From the NCBI GenBank assembly GCA_020062605.1, contig JAGUWA010000199.1, positions 1 through 14,430 of the forward strand: a stretch of 14,430 nt of DNA. The letters run 5' to 3'. A model generated the notes under the pieces. The model was not told the DNA's origin and did not search any database. It saw only the letters and a program-made list of their open reading frames with translations. This stretch comes from Parvibaculum sp. GTDB taxonomy: Bacteria; Pseudomonadota; Alphaproteobacteria; Parvibaculales; Parvibaculaceae. The number at the start of each line of letters is the position of its first letter. Position 1 is the stretch's first letter. The position numbers were made by a program, and so were the translations under genes. Positions 1 through 7,150 of this stretch are shown in pieces.

Positions 1-650
1 ACATGAGCGCGGAGGCCGCCGCCGGCTTCATCGTTTCCTATTGCACGGCGCTTTACGGCTTCGAGACCTGCGGCCATCTCAAACCCGGCGAAACCGTTCT
101 GGTGCTCGGTGCAGCGGGCGGCGTCGGCATGGCGGCCATCGATGTCGCGAAGGCGATGGGCGCGACCGTCGTCGCGGCAGCTTCCACCGAGGAGAAGCGC
201 AATGCCGCGATGGCGCGCGGCGCGGACTTCGCCATCGACTACACGGCGTCCGACTGGCGCAAGACGCTCGAACCGCTGACGGGACGGCGCGACGTCGATC
301 TCGTCTACGATCCGGTGGGCGGCGACACGTCCGAGACGGCCTTCCGCTGCCTCGCACCGGGCGGCCGCCACCTTGTCGTCGGATTCGCTGCGGGCGACAT
401 TCCGCGCATTCCGCTGAACCTGCCGCTGTTGAAGCGCAGCTCCATCGTCGGTGTCGACTGGGGCGGCTATGTCCGCGCCGATCCGGCCGCGAACATTCCG
501 TTGCTCCGGACACTGACGAACTGGGCAAGCGAAGGCCGCATCAATCCCGAACCCTCGGCGAGCTTCCCCCTGGCACAGGCGCCTTCCGTTCTGCAACGGC
601 TTCTCGACCGCGAGAGCATCGGCAAACCCGTCATCCACTTCCGCCGCTGA
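1..650 (+). CDS. NADPH:quinone oxidoreductase family protein (MDR superfamily), 3' part
   Basis: This is the C-terminal two thirds of a zinc-independent medium-chain dehydrogenase/reductase of the quinone oxidoreductase type. Such enzymes reduce quinones or enoyl compounds with NADPH in the cytoplasm. The reading frame starts at base 3 and is open to the window edge. The N-terminal GroES-like catalytic domain is therefore missing because of the window, not a mutation, and the ATG at 3 is probably internal. The visible part has the Rossmann nucleotide-binding motif (VLGAAGGVGMAAIDVAKAMG, about residues 34-53). It continues through a DLVYDPVGGD segment and the family-typical SIVGVDWGGY stretch to a C-terminal GKPVIHF. 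The stop is TGA at 648-650. No terminator with a T-run follows directly. The physiological substrate cannot be read from the sequence. Confidence 0.88.
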   Translation, partial: MSAEAAAGFIVSYCTALYGFETCGHLKPGETVLVLGAAGGVGMAAIDVAKAMGATVVAAASTEEKRNAAMARGADFAIDYTASDWRKTLEPLTGRRDVDLVYDPVGGDTSETAFRCLAPGGRHLVVGFAAGDIPRIPLNLPLLKRSSIVGVDWGGYVRADPAANIPLLRTLTNWASEGRINPEPSASFPLAQAPSVLQRLLDRESIGKPVIHFRR

Positions 651-894
651 ACCGCAGCGGCGAAGCGCAAAATGCACATCCGCCGCGGTGCCGCCGCCGC
701 CGCGCCTCATACGCGACGAATCGATGACACTGACAGAAATTCATTCACATGCGATTCCGGAGCCTGATTCAAAGGCTTGCGGCACGATCTTCAAACGCAT
801 TCAAACCCCTGCCGCGGCGCAGCCACGATTCCTCTTGCGAAACGGCCTCTTTCGGCCTGAGAGTCTTCCTCCACCCAAGATACGGGAGGCCGGA

Positions 895-975
895 ATGCTT
901 GCGATGAAGATTGGGTACCTGGCGACCGGACTGGCATTTCTCTTCGTCGGCGCCATAACGATGGGCGTGTTCTGA
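895..975 (+). CDS. Small single-span membrane protein (26 aa)
   Basis: The gene is short and I do not recognise its family. GGGAGG at 884-889 lies 5 nt before the ATG at 895, and the frame ends at TGA 973-975. The peptide begins MLAMKIGYLATG and continues as one uninterrupted hydrophobic stretch (roughly residues 6-25, including LAFLFVGAITMG) to a C-terminal GVF. One lysine lies on the N-terminal side. This fits a one-pass inner-membrane micropeptide. A second ATG at 904 would give a 23-residue version. The frame is open further upstream to a GTG at 688, but that extension has low-complexity composition and no ribosome binding site. A strong rho-independent terminator about 50 nt downstream suggests a monocistronic transcript. 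No function is claimed. Confidence 0.6.
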   Translation: MLAMKIGYLATGLAFLFVGAITMGVF

Positions 976-1024
976 CCGGACACGCCGCCCCCCCTCGAAG
1001 GGCAGACAGCATTCAAGAATTCCG

Positions 1025-1057
1025 GAGGGCGCATGAAGATCATGCGCCCTCTTTCTT
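1025..1057 (+). terminator. Rho-independent terminator after the small membrane ORF
   Basis: A perfect 12-bp stem pairs 1025-1036 with 1040-1051 across an AGA loop, followed by TTTCTT on the plus strand. It ends plus-strand transcription from the small ORF. On the minus strand the hairpin lies 23 nt beyond the metH2 stop but has no T-run, so it is at best a weak terminator for that operon. Confidence 0.85.
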
Positions 1058-1073
1058 GTTTATGCGGGAGACC

Positions 1074-3755
1074 TCACGCCGCTTCTTCTTCGGGCTCGGC
1101 GCCCGGCGTGTAGTTGAGGATTGGCGCCAGCCAGCGCTCCATCACCTTCAGGTCCATGCCCTTGCGCTTCGCATACTCGACCACCTGATCGCGCTCGATC
1201 TTGCCGACACCGAAATATTCCGACTGCGGATGGCTGAAATAGAGGCCGCTCACCGAAGCGCCCGGCCACATGGCATAGCTCTCGGTCAGTTTCACGCCGA
1301 TCTTGTCTTCGGCATCGAGCAGCTTGAAAAGCGTTGCCTTCTCCGTGTGGTCGGGCTGCGCGGGATAGCCCGGCGCCGGACGGATGCCCTGATACTTCTC
1401 CTCGATCAGCTCCTGGCTGCTGAGGTTTTCGTCCGCGGCATAGGCCCAGAACTCCTTGCGCACACGCTCATGCATGTGTTCGGCGAAGGCTTCCGCCAGA
1501 CGGTCGGCGAGCGCCTGCGAGAGGATGGCGCGATAGTCGTCGTGCTTTTCCCTGAACCCCCTGGCGATGTCGTCCTCGCCGAAGCCGGCGCTGACGCAGA
1601 AGCCGCCGATATAGTCGGCAACGCCGCTGTCCTTCGGTGCAACGAAATCCGACAGCGCAAAATTCGCGCGCTCCGACGAACGCTTCATCTGCTGGCGCAG
1701 GGTGTGGAACACCTCGAGCCGTTCCTTCCGGCCGTCATCCGTATAGAGCTCGATGTCGTCCACATCGATCTCGTTCGCGGGCCAGAAGCCGATGACGGCG
1801 CGCGCCTTCAGCCACTTCTCCTCGACCATCTGTTTCAGCATTTCCTGCGCATCGGCAAAGAGCGAGCGCGCCGCCTCGCCGACCTTGTCGTCGTCGAGAA
1901 TTTGCGGGTAGCGGCCCGCGAGTTCCCAGGTCTGGAAGAAGGGCGTCCAGTCGATATAGGGAACGAGCGTATCGATCGGATAATCGTCGAACACCTTGGT
2001 GCCGAGGAAGGCCGGCTTCGTGGGCTTGTAGCCCTTCCAGTCGATCTTCGGGCGGTTCTCCCGCGCACCCTCGAGCGTCTGGCGCTCCTTCTTTTCCCTG
2101 CCCGCGGCATGGCGCGCGGCGAGATCCTTGTACTGCTCGCGTATATCGGTGATGTAGGCGTCCGCACGCTCGGAGATGAGGGTGGACGCCACGCCCACCG
2201 CCCGGCTGGCGTCGGTGACATAGATCGCCTGCCCGGCCTTGTAGTTGGGGCTGATCTTCACCGCCGTGTGAATCTGGCTCGTCGTCGCGCCGCCGATGAG
2301 AAGCGGCACCTTGAACCCCTGGCGCTCCATCTCGGCCGCGACATGGCACATCTCGTCGAGCGACGGCGTGATGAGGCCCGACAGGCCGATGATATCGACC
2401 TTGTGCTTCTTCGCCGCCTCGAGAATCTTCTCGGCCGGCTGCATCACGCCCATGTCGATGACTTCGAAATTGTTGCACTGAAGCACGACGCCGACGATGT
2501 TCTTGCCGATATCGTGAACGTCACCCTTCACGGTCGCCATGAGAATGCGTGCCGCCGCATCGTCGTCGGTAATGCCGAGCTCTTCCTTTTCCTTCTCCAT
2601 GAAGGGCATGAGATAGGCCACGGCCTGCTTCATCACGCGCGCGCTCTTCACCACCTGCGGCAGGAACATCTTGCCCGAACCGAACAGGTCGCCAACGACA
2701 TTCATGCCGTCCATCAGCGGGCCTTCAATGACGTGCAGCGGGCGCTCGAAGTGATGACGCGCCTCCTCGACATCTTCCTCGATGAACGCGTTGATGCCCT
2801 TCACCAGCGAATGCGAAATGCGCTCGTTCACCGGCTTCTCGCGCCATGAAAGGTCTTCTTCGCGCTTCTTGCCGCCTTCGCCCTTGTAGCGCTCGGCGGC
2901 CTCGAGCAGACGCTCGGTCGCATCGTCGCGGCGGTTGAGGATCACGTCTTCGACAAGCTCGCGAAGCTCGGGATCGATATCGTCGTAAATCGCGAGCTGA
3001 CCGGCATTCACGATGCCCATGTCCATGCCCGCCCTGATGGCATGGTAGAGGAAGACCGAATGCATCGCCTCGCGAACAAGCTCGTTGCCTCGGAAGGAAA
3101 AGGAGATGTTCGACACGCCGCCCGAGATATGCGCGTAAGGCAGATTCTGCTTGATGCGCTCGCAGGCCCGGATGAACTCGACGGCGTAGTTGTTGTGCTC
3201 CTCAATGCCGGTGGCGACCGCGAAGATGTTCGGATCGAAGATGATGTCTTCCGGCGGGAATCCCACCTTTTCCGTCAGCAACTTGTAGGCCCGCTCGCAG
3301 ATCTGGAACTTGCGGTCGGCGGTGTCGGCCTGCCCTTCCTCGTCAAAGGCCATGACGACAGTTGCTGCGCCATACCGCCTGATCTTGCGCGCCTGTTTCA
3401 GGAACGGCTCCTCGCCTTCCTTGAGGCTGATCGAGTTCACGACCGCCTTGCCCTGGACGCGCTTGAGGCCCGCCTCGATGACATTCCATTTCGAGGAATC
3501 GATCATGACCGGAACGCGCGCGATATCGGGCTCGGCGGCGATCAGGTTCAGGAACTTGATCATCGCGGCCTCGGAATCGAGCATGCCCTCATCCATGTTG
3601 ACGTCGATGATCTGCGCGCCATTTTCGACCTGCTCGCGCGCCACCGAAAGTGCGTCGTCGTAGCGGTCTTCCTGAATCATTTTCCGGAAGCGGGCGGAGC
3701 CCGTCACATTGGTCCGCTCGCCGATATTGATGAAGTTCGCCGTGGTTTGAGTCAT
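1074..3755 (-). CDS. metH: Methionine synthase, folate-, cobalamin- and reactivation-domain subunit
   Basis: This is the C-terminal three quarters of cobalamin-dependent methionine synthase as a separate 893-residue protein. It takes the methyl group from 5-methyltetrahydrofolate onto cob(I)alamin, for transfer to homocysteine bound by the partner protein. The order of domains is pterin-binding (about residues 1-290, starting with NIGERTNVTGSARF), cobalamin cap (about 310-390), cobalamin-binding Rossmann domain, and reactivation domain (about 560-893). The axial-ligand motif DVHDIGKN places the cobalt-coordinating histidine at residue 414. The SAM-binding RPAPGYPAQPDHTEK of the reactivation domain is intact. 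The start ATG at 3755 has a weak GGGA 4 nt upstream. It is the last gene of the operon, 90 nt after metH1. Together the two proteins total 1250 residues, close to one-piece MetH (about 1230 in E. coli), so the split loses no domain. Confidence 0.96.
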   Translation of the reverse strand: MTQTTANFINIGERTNVTGSARFRKMIQEDRYDDALSVAREQVENGAQIIDVNMDEGMLDSEAAMIKFLNLIAAEPDIARVPVMIDSSKWNVIEAGLKRVQGKAVVNSISLKEGEEPFLKQARKIRRYGAATVVMAFDEEGQADTADRKFQICERAYKLLTEKVGFPPEDIIFDPNIFAVATGIEEHNNYAVEFIRACERIKQNLPYAHISGGVSNISFSFRGNELVREAMHSVFLYHAIRAGMDMGIVNAGQLAIYDDIDPELRELVEDVILNRRDDATERLLEAAERYKGEGGKKREEDLSWREKPVNERISHSLVKGINAFIEEDVEEARHHFERPLHVIEGPLMDGMNVVGDLFGSGKMFLPQVVKSARVMKQAVAYLMPFMEKEKEELGITDDDAAARILMATVKGDVHDIGKNIVGVVLQCNNFEVIDMGVMQPAEKILEAAKKHKVDIIGLSGLITPSLDEMCHVAAEMERQGFKVPLLIGGATTSQIHTAVKISPNYKAGQAIYVTDASRAVGVASTLISERADAYITDIREQYKDLAARHAAGREKKERQTLEGARENRPKIDWKGYKPTKPAFLGTKVFDDYPIDTLVPYIDWTPFFQTWELAGRYPQILDDDKVGEAARSLFADAQEMLKQMVEEKWLKARAVIGFWPANEIDVDDIELYTDDGRKERLEVFHTLRQQMKRSSERANFALSDFVAPKDSGVADYIGGFCVSAGFGEDDIARGFREKHDDYRAILSQALADRLAEAFAEHMHERVRKEFWAYAADENLSSQELIEEKYQGIRPAPGYPAQPDHTEKATLFKLLDAEDKIGVKLTESYAMWPGASVSGLYFSHPQSEYFGVGKIERDQVVEYAKRKGMDLKVMERWLAPILNYTPGAEPEEEAA

Positions 3756-3796
3756 CTCATCCCGATCTGAATTTTACTCATATTGATTTAGGACAT

Positions 3797-3825
3797 GGCC
3801 GCCGGCTCGAAGAAGCACGGCGGCC
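3797..3825 (-). other. Hairpin in the metH1-metH2 intercistronic gap
   Basis: GGCCGCCG (3797-3804) pairs with CGGCGGCC (3818-3825). Inside it a 3-bp GCT/AGC extension with one bulged A closes a 6-nt loop. It sits in the 90-nt gap between the two methionine synthase genes and has no T-run in either direction. It is more likely an mRNA stability or processing element than a full terminator. That role is inferred; only the dyad is observed. Confidence 0.5.
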
Positions 3826-3845
3826 CGCCCTTTTCGATGCGTGGC

Positions 3846-4919
3846 TCAGTCGGCCGCAAAAGGCTCGAGACCGGAAAGCCGCATCCGCCGCTCGACCTCC
3901 GGAATGTCGCGCGGTTTTCCGGCCTTCACCGCATCCGCGATAGCCTTGATGTGGTCCGGCGTCGTGCCGCAACAACCACCGAGAATGTTGACGAGCCCCG
4001 ATTGCGCAAACTCGCCGACAAGCGCCGACATCTGCGCCGGGCTTTCGTCGTATTCGCCCATCTCGTTCGGCAGGCCCGCATTCGGATGCGCCGACACATT
4101 CGTATCGGAAATGCGCGACAGCGTGTCGATGTGCTGACGCATCTCCTTCGCCCCGAGCGCGCAATTGAGCCCGATGGAGAAAGGCTGAACATGCCGCACC
4201 GAGTTCCAGAAGGCTTCCGGCGTCTGCCCCGAGAGGAGGCGGCCGGACATGTCGGTGATGGTGCCCGAAATCATGACGGGCAGCTCGAAGCCGAGTTCCT
4301 CGAAGACGTCTTCCACCGCGTAGAGCGCCGCCTTGGCGTTCAGCGTGTCGAAGATCGTTTCGACGAGGATGGTGTCCGCGCCGCCCTCGATCAGCCCTTT
4401 CGTCGCCTCTTTATAGGCGTCATAGAGCCGGTCGAAATCGACGTTACGGAAACCGGGATCGTTCACATCGGGCGAAATGGACGCCGTGCGGTTCGTCGGC
4501 CCGAGAACGCCTGCCACATAGCAGACGCGGCCAGGTTCTTCCTTCTCGCAGATGTCTGCGGCCTCGCGCGCGATCCGCGCGCTCGCCACATTCATCTCAT
4601 AGGCGAGGTCTTCCATGTGGTAGTCGGCCTGGGCGATGCGCGTCGCGCCGAACGTATTGGTTTCGGCGAAGTCCGCACCCGCCCGGTAATATTGAAGATG
4701 GATGTCGCGCAGGATGTCCGGTTGGACGAGCGAAATGAGCTCGTTATTGCCCTTCACATCGTATTCATGATCCTTGAAGCGCTCGCCGCGATAATCCTCT
4801 TCGCGCAGCTTGTAGCGCTGGATCATCGTGCCCATCGCGCCATCGAGAATGAGCACGCGCTCCTTCACTTCCTTCTTGAGATGGGCGATGCGTTCTTCGC
4901 GTGTTTTCGGGTGAGACAT
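3846..4919 (-). CDS. metH1: Methionine synthase, homocysteine-binding subunit
   Basis: This is a free-standing homocysteine S-methyltransferase domain (357 residues) that binds and activates homocysteine through zinc. It corresponds to the N-terminal module of one-piece MetH. The N-terminal LILDGAMGTMIQ and the GADFAETNTFGAT segment are typical. The three zinc-ligand cysteines are present: C253 in GLNCALG, and C316/C317 in GGCCGTT. I chose the ATG at 4919 because GGAGG at 4927-4931 lies 7 nt upstream. The in-frame ATG at 4925 would leave only 1 nt and adds just two residues. Metal-dependent BHMT or MmuM enzymes share this fold. The adjacent gene supplying exactly the missing MetH domains makes the methionine synthase assignment firm. 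The gene follows metF by 33 nt. The symbol metH1 is descriptive. Confidence 0.94.
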   Translation of the reverse strand: MSHPKTREERIAHLKKEVKERVLILDGAMGTMIQRYKLREEDYRGERFKDHEYDVKGNNELISLVQPDILRDIHLQYYRAGADFAETNTFGATRIAQADYHMEDLAYEMNVASARIAREAADICEKEEPGRVCYVAGVLGPTNRTASISPDVNDPGFRNVDFDRLYDAYKEATKGLIEGGADTILVETIFDTLNAKAALYAVEDVFEELGFELPVMISGTITDMSGRLLSGQTPEAFWNSVRHVQPFSIGLNCALGAKEMRQHIDTLSRISDTNVSAHPNAGLPNEMGEYDESPAQMSALVGEFAQSGLVNILGGCCGTTPDHIKAIADAVKAGKPRDIPEVERRMRLSGLEPFAAD

Positions 4920-4952
4920 GTTCATTCCTCCAGGTGCGGGTGGTTTCGCGGC

Positions 4953-5855
4953 TCAGACCGCTTCCGGCTCTGCCGGAACGGGCTGAGGACGAAGTCCCAG
5001 CACATGACAGATCGCAAAGGTGAGATCCGCCTGGTTAAGCGTGTAGAAATGGAAACGGTCGAAGCCATAGCTCCGCAAGCGATTGACCTGCTCTGCCGCC
5101 ACATAGGCCGCGATCAGCTTCCGCGTCGGCAGATCGTCGTCGAGGCCGATATAGTAGTCGTCGAGCCATTTCGGGATGCTCGCACCGCAGCGGCCCGCCA
5201 TGCGCTTCGTTCCCTTGAAGTTCGTCGTCGGCATGATGCCCGGAACGATCGGCACTTCGACGCCCGCCGCTCTCGCCTTTTCAAGGAAGCGGATGTGCCT
5301 GTCCGTATCGAAGACGAACTGCGTGATGGCGCGCGTCGCACCCGCATCGACTTTTCGTTTCAGGAGTTCGATATCGGCCTCGATCGAAACCGATTCCGGA
5401 TGCTTCTCGGGATAGGCCGAGACAATGACATCGAAGTCCGCGATCTTGCGGATGCCTTCGATGAGCTCCGGCGTCGACTGATAGCCTTCCGGGTGCGGCT
5501 GGTAAGGTGCGCCGAGTTCCGGCATGTCGCCGCGCAATGCCACGATGTGCCGGATACCCGCGTCCCAATAGCCGCGGATGACATCATTGACTTCCGCGCG
5601 CGAGGCACCGACGCAGGTCAGATGCGCAACCGGCTCCAGCGACGTCTCGTCGTGAATGCGCTTCACCGTTGCATGCGTCCGCTCGCGCGTTGACCCGCCT
5701 GCTCCGTAAGTCACGGATACGAATTCCGGCTGAAGCGGTTCAAGCCGGCGAATGGACTTCCACAGCGTCTCCTCCATCTCCGGTGTCTTCGGAGGGAAGA
5801 ACTCAAACGACACGCGCGTCCGCTCGTTCACATCTTTTTTCTGCGTCTTCGCCAT
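4953..5855 (-). CDS. metF: 5,10-methylenetetrahydrofolate reductase
   Basis: This FAD-dependent TIM-barrel enzyme reduces 5,10-methylene-THF to 5-methyl-THF, the methyl donor used by the methionine synthase encoded just downstream. Its 300 residues match the usual bacterial MetF length. The N-terminal VSFEFFPPKT carries the catalytic glutamate (E18). FVSVTYGAGGS, the LRGD motif in HIVALRGDMP and the FDTDRHIRF segment are characteristic. The start ATG at 5855 lies 5 nt after the stop of the regulator gene, and a GGGAG sits about 13 nt upstream. Translation may be helped by coupling to the preceding gene. Co-transcription with the regulator and the two methionine synthase genes is implied by same-strand packing with gaps of 5, 33 and 90 nt. 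Confidence 0.97.
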   Translation of the reverse strand: MAKTQKKDVNERTRVSFEFFPPKTPEMEETLWKSIRRLEPLQPEFVSVTYGAGGSTRERTHATVKRIHDETSLEPVAHLTCVGASRAEVNDVIRGYWDAGIRHIVALRGDMPELGAPYQPHPEGYQSTPELIEGIRKIADFDVIVSAYPEKHPESVSIEADIELLKRKVDAGATRAITQFVFDTDRHIRFLEKARAAGVEVPIVPGIMPTTNFKGTKRMAGRCGASIPKWLDDYYIGLDDDLPTRKLIAAYVAAEQVNRLRSYGFDRFHFYTLNQADLTFAICHVLGLRPQPVPAEPEAV

Positions 5856-5860
5856 AGTTC

Positions 5861-6853
5861 TTACTTCACTCCCTCGAATTCGACTTTGGCGGCGGCGCGC
5901 CGGGCGGGTTCACCGCGCTTGCCGGCGACCCAGATCAACACCGTGAGCTTCGCGTCCTCGCCGCCTTCAGGAGGCAGAACCCTTGTCTCCGCGACGTCCA
6001 GGCCCGCATCCGCCAGCCACTCGTTCACTTCGTCTTCCGCGAAGCCGAGCCGCCGATGCGCATGGCTCTCACGGAGAAAATCCAGTTCATGCGGCGCGAA
6101 GTCCGCGATCAGCAGCCGCCCGCCCGGCTTCAGCACGCGCGCGGCCTCGGCGACGGACGCGGCCGGATCGTCGAGATAGTGAAGCACCATGTGCAACGTC
6201 ACGAGATCGACCGTCTCGTCCTGCATGGGCAAATCGTAGAGATCGCCCTGCCGGACCGAGCAATGCTGAAGCGAGCGCTGCTCGAGCTGGGCGCGGGCCA
6301 GCGCCAGCATTTCGGGGCTGAGATCGATGCCGAGCCCCGCCTTGGCCTTCGGCCCGAAAAGTTCCAGCATCCGTCCGGTACCCGTGCCGAGATCCGCCAC
6401 GAGTTCGATCGCGCCGGCACCGCCGAGTTGAAGCATTGCCTGCTCCACCTTGTCTTCCGGCACGTAGAGGGACCGGATCCTGTCCCACTCTTCGGCATTG
6501 GCCCTGAAATAGGCCGCCGCCTTTTCCGCCCGCGCCGCCCGCACCGCCTCCAGCCGCTCCAGGTCCCGCGCGATCACGAGGTCCTCTTGCGGAATGAGGC
6601 CGCTCAATAGATCGGCGAGTTCCGCCACCGGACCGCTGCCCGCAAGGCGGTAGAAAACCCAGCTTCCCTCGCGAAAACGCTCCAGAAGTCCCGCCTCGCA
6701 CAGCAGCTTGAGATGCCGGCTGACGCGGGGCTGGCTCTGCCGCAATATCTGCGTCAGTTCCGTGACCGTTAGCTCGCTATGCGCCAGCAAGGCCAGAAGG
6801 CGCAGCCTTGTCGGCTCGCCCGCCGCCCGCAATCCTGCGAGAAGTTGCTCCAT
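5861..6853 (-). CDS. sahR: SahR-like ArsR-family regulator fused to a SAM-methyltransferase domain
   Basis: This is a 330-residue regulator. An N-terminal ArsR-type winged helix (about residues 1-85, with SQPRVSRHLKLLCEAGLLE as recognition region) is joined to a class I SAM-dependent methyltransferase fold (about 140-290). That fold carries motif I VADLGTGTGRMLELFG and post-I GLGIDLSPEML. The same architecture is described for SahR, a repressor of SAM-cycle genes in Proteobacteria released by S-adenosylhomocysteine. Position as first gene before metF and metH, plus an A/T-rich near-palindrome over its own promoter, supports that identity and autoregulation. The start ATG at 6853 has TAGGAG (6865-6870) 11 nt upstream. 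The alternative is a catalytically active methyltransferase with a DNA-binding domain; sequence alone cannot exclude methyl transfer. Confidence 0.82.
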   Translation of the reverse strand: MEQLLAGLRAAGEPTRLRLLALLAHSELTVTELTQILRQSQPRVSRHLKLLCEAGLLERFREGSWVFYRLAGSGPVAELADLLSGLIPQEDLVIARDLERLEAVRAARAEKAAAYFRANAEEWDRIRSLYVPEDKVEQAMLQLGGAGAIELVADLGTGTGRMLELFGPKAKAGLGIDLSPEMLALARAQLEQRSLQHCSVRQGDLYDLPMQDETVDLVTLHMVLHYLDDPAASVAEAARVLKPGGRLLIADFAPHELDFLRESHAHRRLGFAEDEVNEWLADAGLDVAETRVLPPEGGEDAKLTVLIWVAGKRGEPARRAAAKVEFEGVK

Positions 6854-6883
6854 GTGCCACTCGGCTCCTAAGGTTTCGCGAAG

Positions 6884-6911
6884 GATATAAACATATCTTT
6901 ATGTCTTTCAA
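6884..6911 (-). promoter_or_regulatory. Candidate promoter of the sahR-metF-metH1-metH2 operon
   Basis: On the minus strand TTGAAA (6906-6911) is followed after 16 nt by TATATC (6884-6889), a plausible sigma-70-type pair. It would start transcription around 6876-6878, giving a leader of about 25 nt before the ATG at 6853. This leader is too short for a riboswitch. Confidence 0.55.
6885..6904 (-). promoter_or_regulatory. Candidate SahR operator
   Basis: The minus strand reads ACATAAAGATATGTTTATAT, a 20-bp imperfect palindrome in which 8 of 10 half-site positions are symmetric. It fills the spacer and overlaps the -10 of the candidate promoter, so a bound repressor would block RNA polymerase. 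An A/T-rich dyad of this kind is what an ArsR-type winged helix would be expected to bind. Exact agreement with the published SahR motif was not checked. Confidence 0.6.
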
Positions 6912-7053
6912 AACCTTTTTCTCCACTGTGACGTTTTCTCGACGCCTCACGGGATTCTGATCCCGGCCACACACGCCCTGCTGGTTAACCCTGCCCTCCT
7001 ATGCTAGCTAGGGAAGCCGCTGGGGCGGAGGAATCGGCGAGAAATTGCAGAAA

Positions 7054-7149
7054 ATGACCCGCCATTCATGTGGAATTAAGCTGCAGGCTGAATGCTGGCG
7101 GCAACAGGACGATATGGCCCGCCAGGGCACCGGATTGGGAACGGGCTGA
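7054..7149 (+). other. Possible leader ORF coupled to mlaA
   Basis: A 31-codon frame starts at ATG 7054 and ends with TGA at 7147-7149, a single base before the mlaA ATG at 7151. It lies in a different frame from mlaA. GGAGG at 7027-7031 is 22 nt from this ATG, or 13 nt from an in-frame TTG at 7045, so initiation is doubtful. The main point in favour is that mlaA itself has only a weak ribosome binding site, which makes termination-reinitiation coupling conceivable. Confidence 0.2.
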
Positions 7150-7150
7150 C

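Noticed and set aside
1056..2849. 597-codon open frame on the plus strand
   Set aside because: It is entirely antisense to metH2, which has unmistakable domains. Long antisense frames are common opposite GC-rich genes. The translation is rich in H, R, L and D with no recognisable domain.
3755..3846. Possibility that the metH split is a frameshift or pseudogene
   Set aside because: The 90-nt gap, separate starts, and complete domains on both sides argue for a genuine two-gene arrangement.
3795..5693. 632-codon open frame on the plus strand
   Set aside because: Antisense shadow of metH1 and metF, with the same low-information composition and no ribosome binding site.
6854..7150. Search for a SAM, SAH or cobalamin riboswitch upstream of the methionine operon
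   Set aside because: The predicted leader is only about 25 nt. The 6-bp hairpin at 6950-6965 lies upstream of the promoter. No riboswitch core motif was seen.
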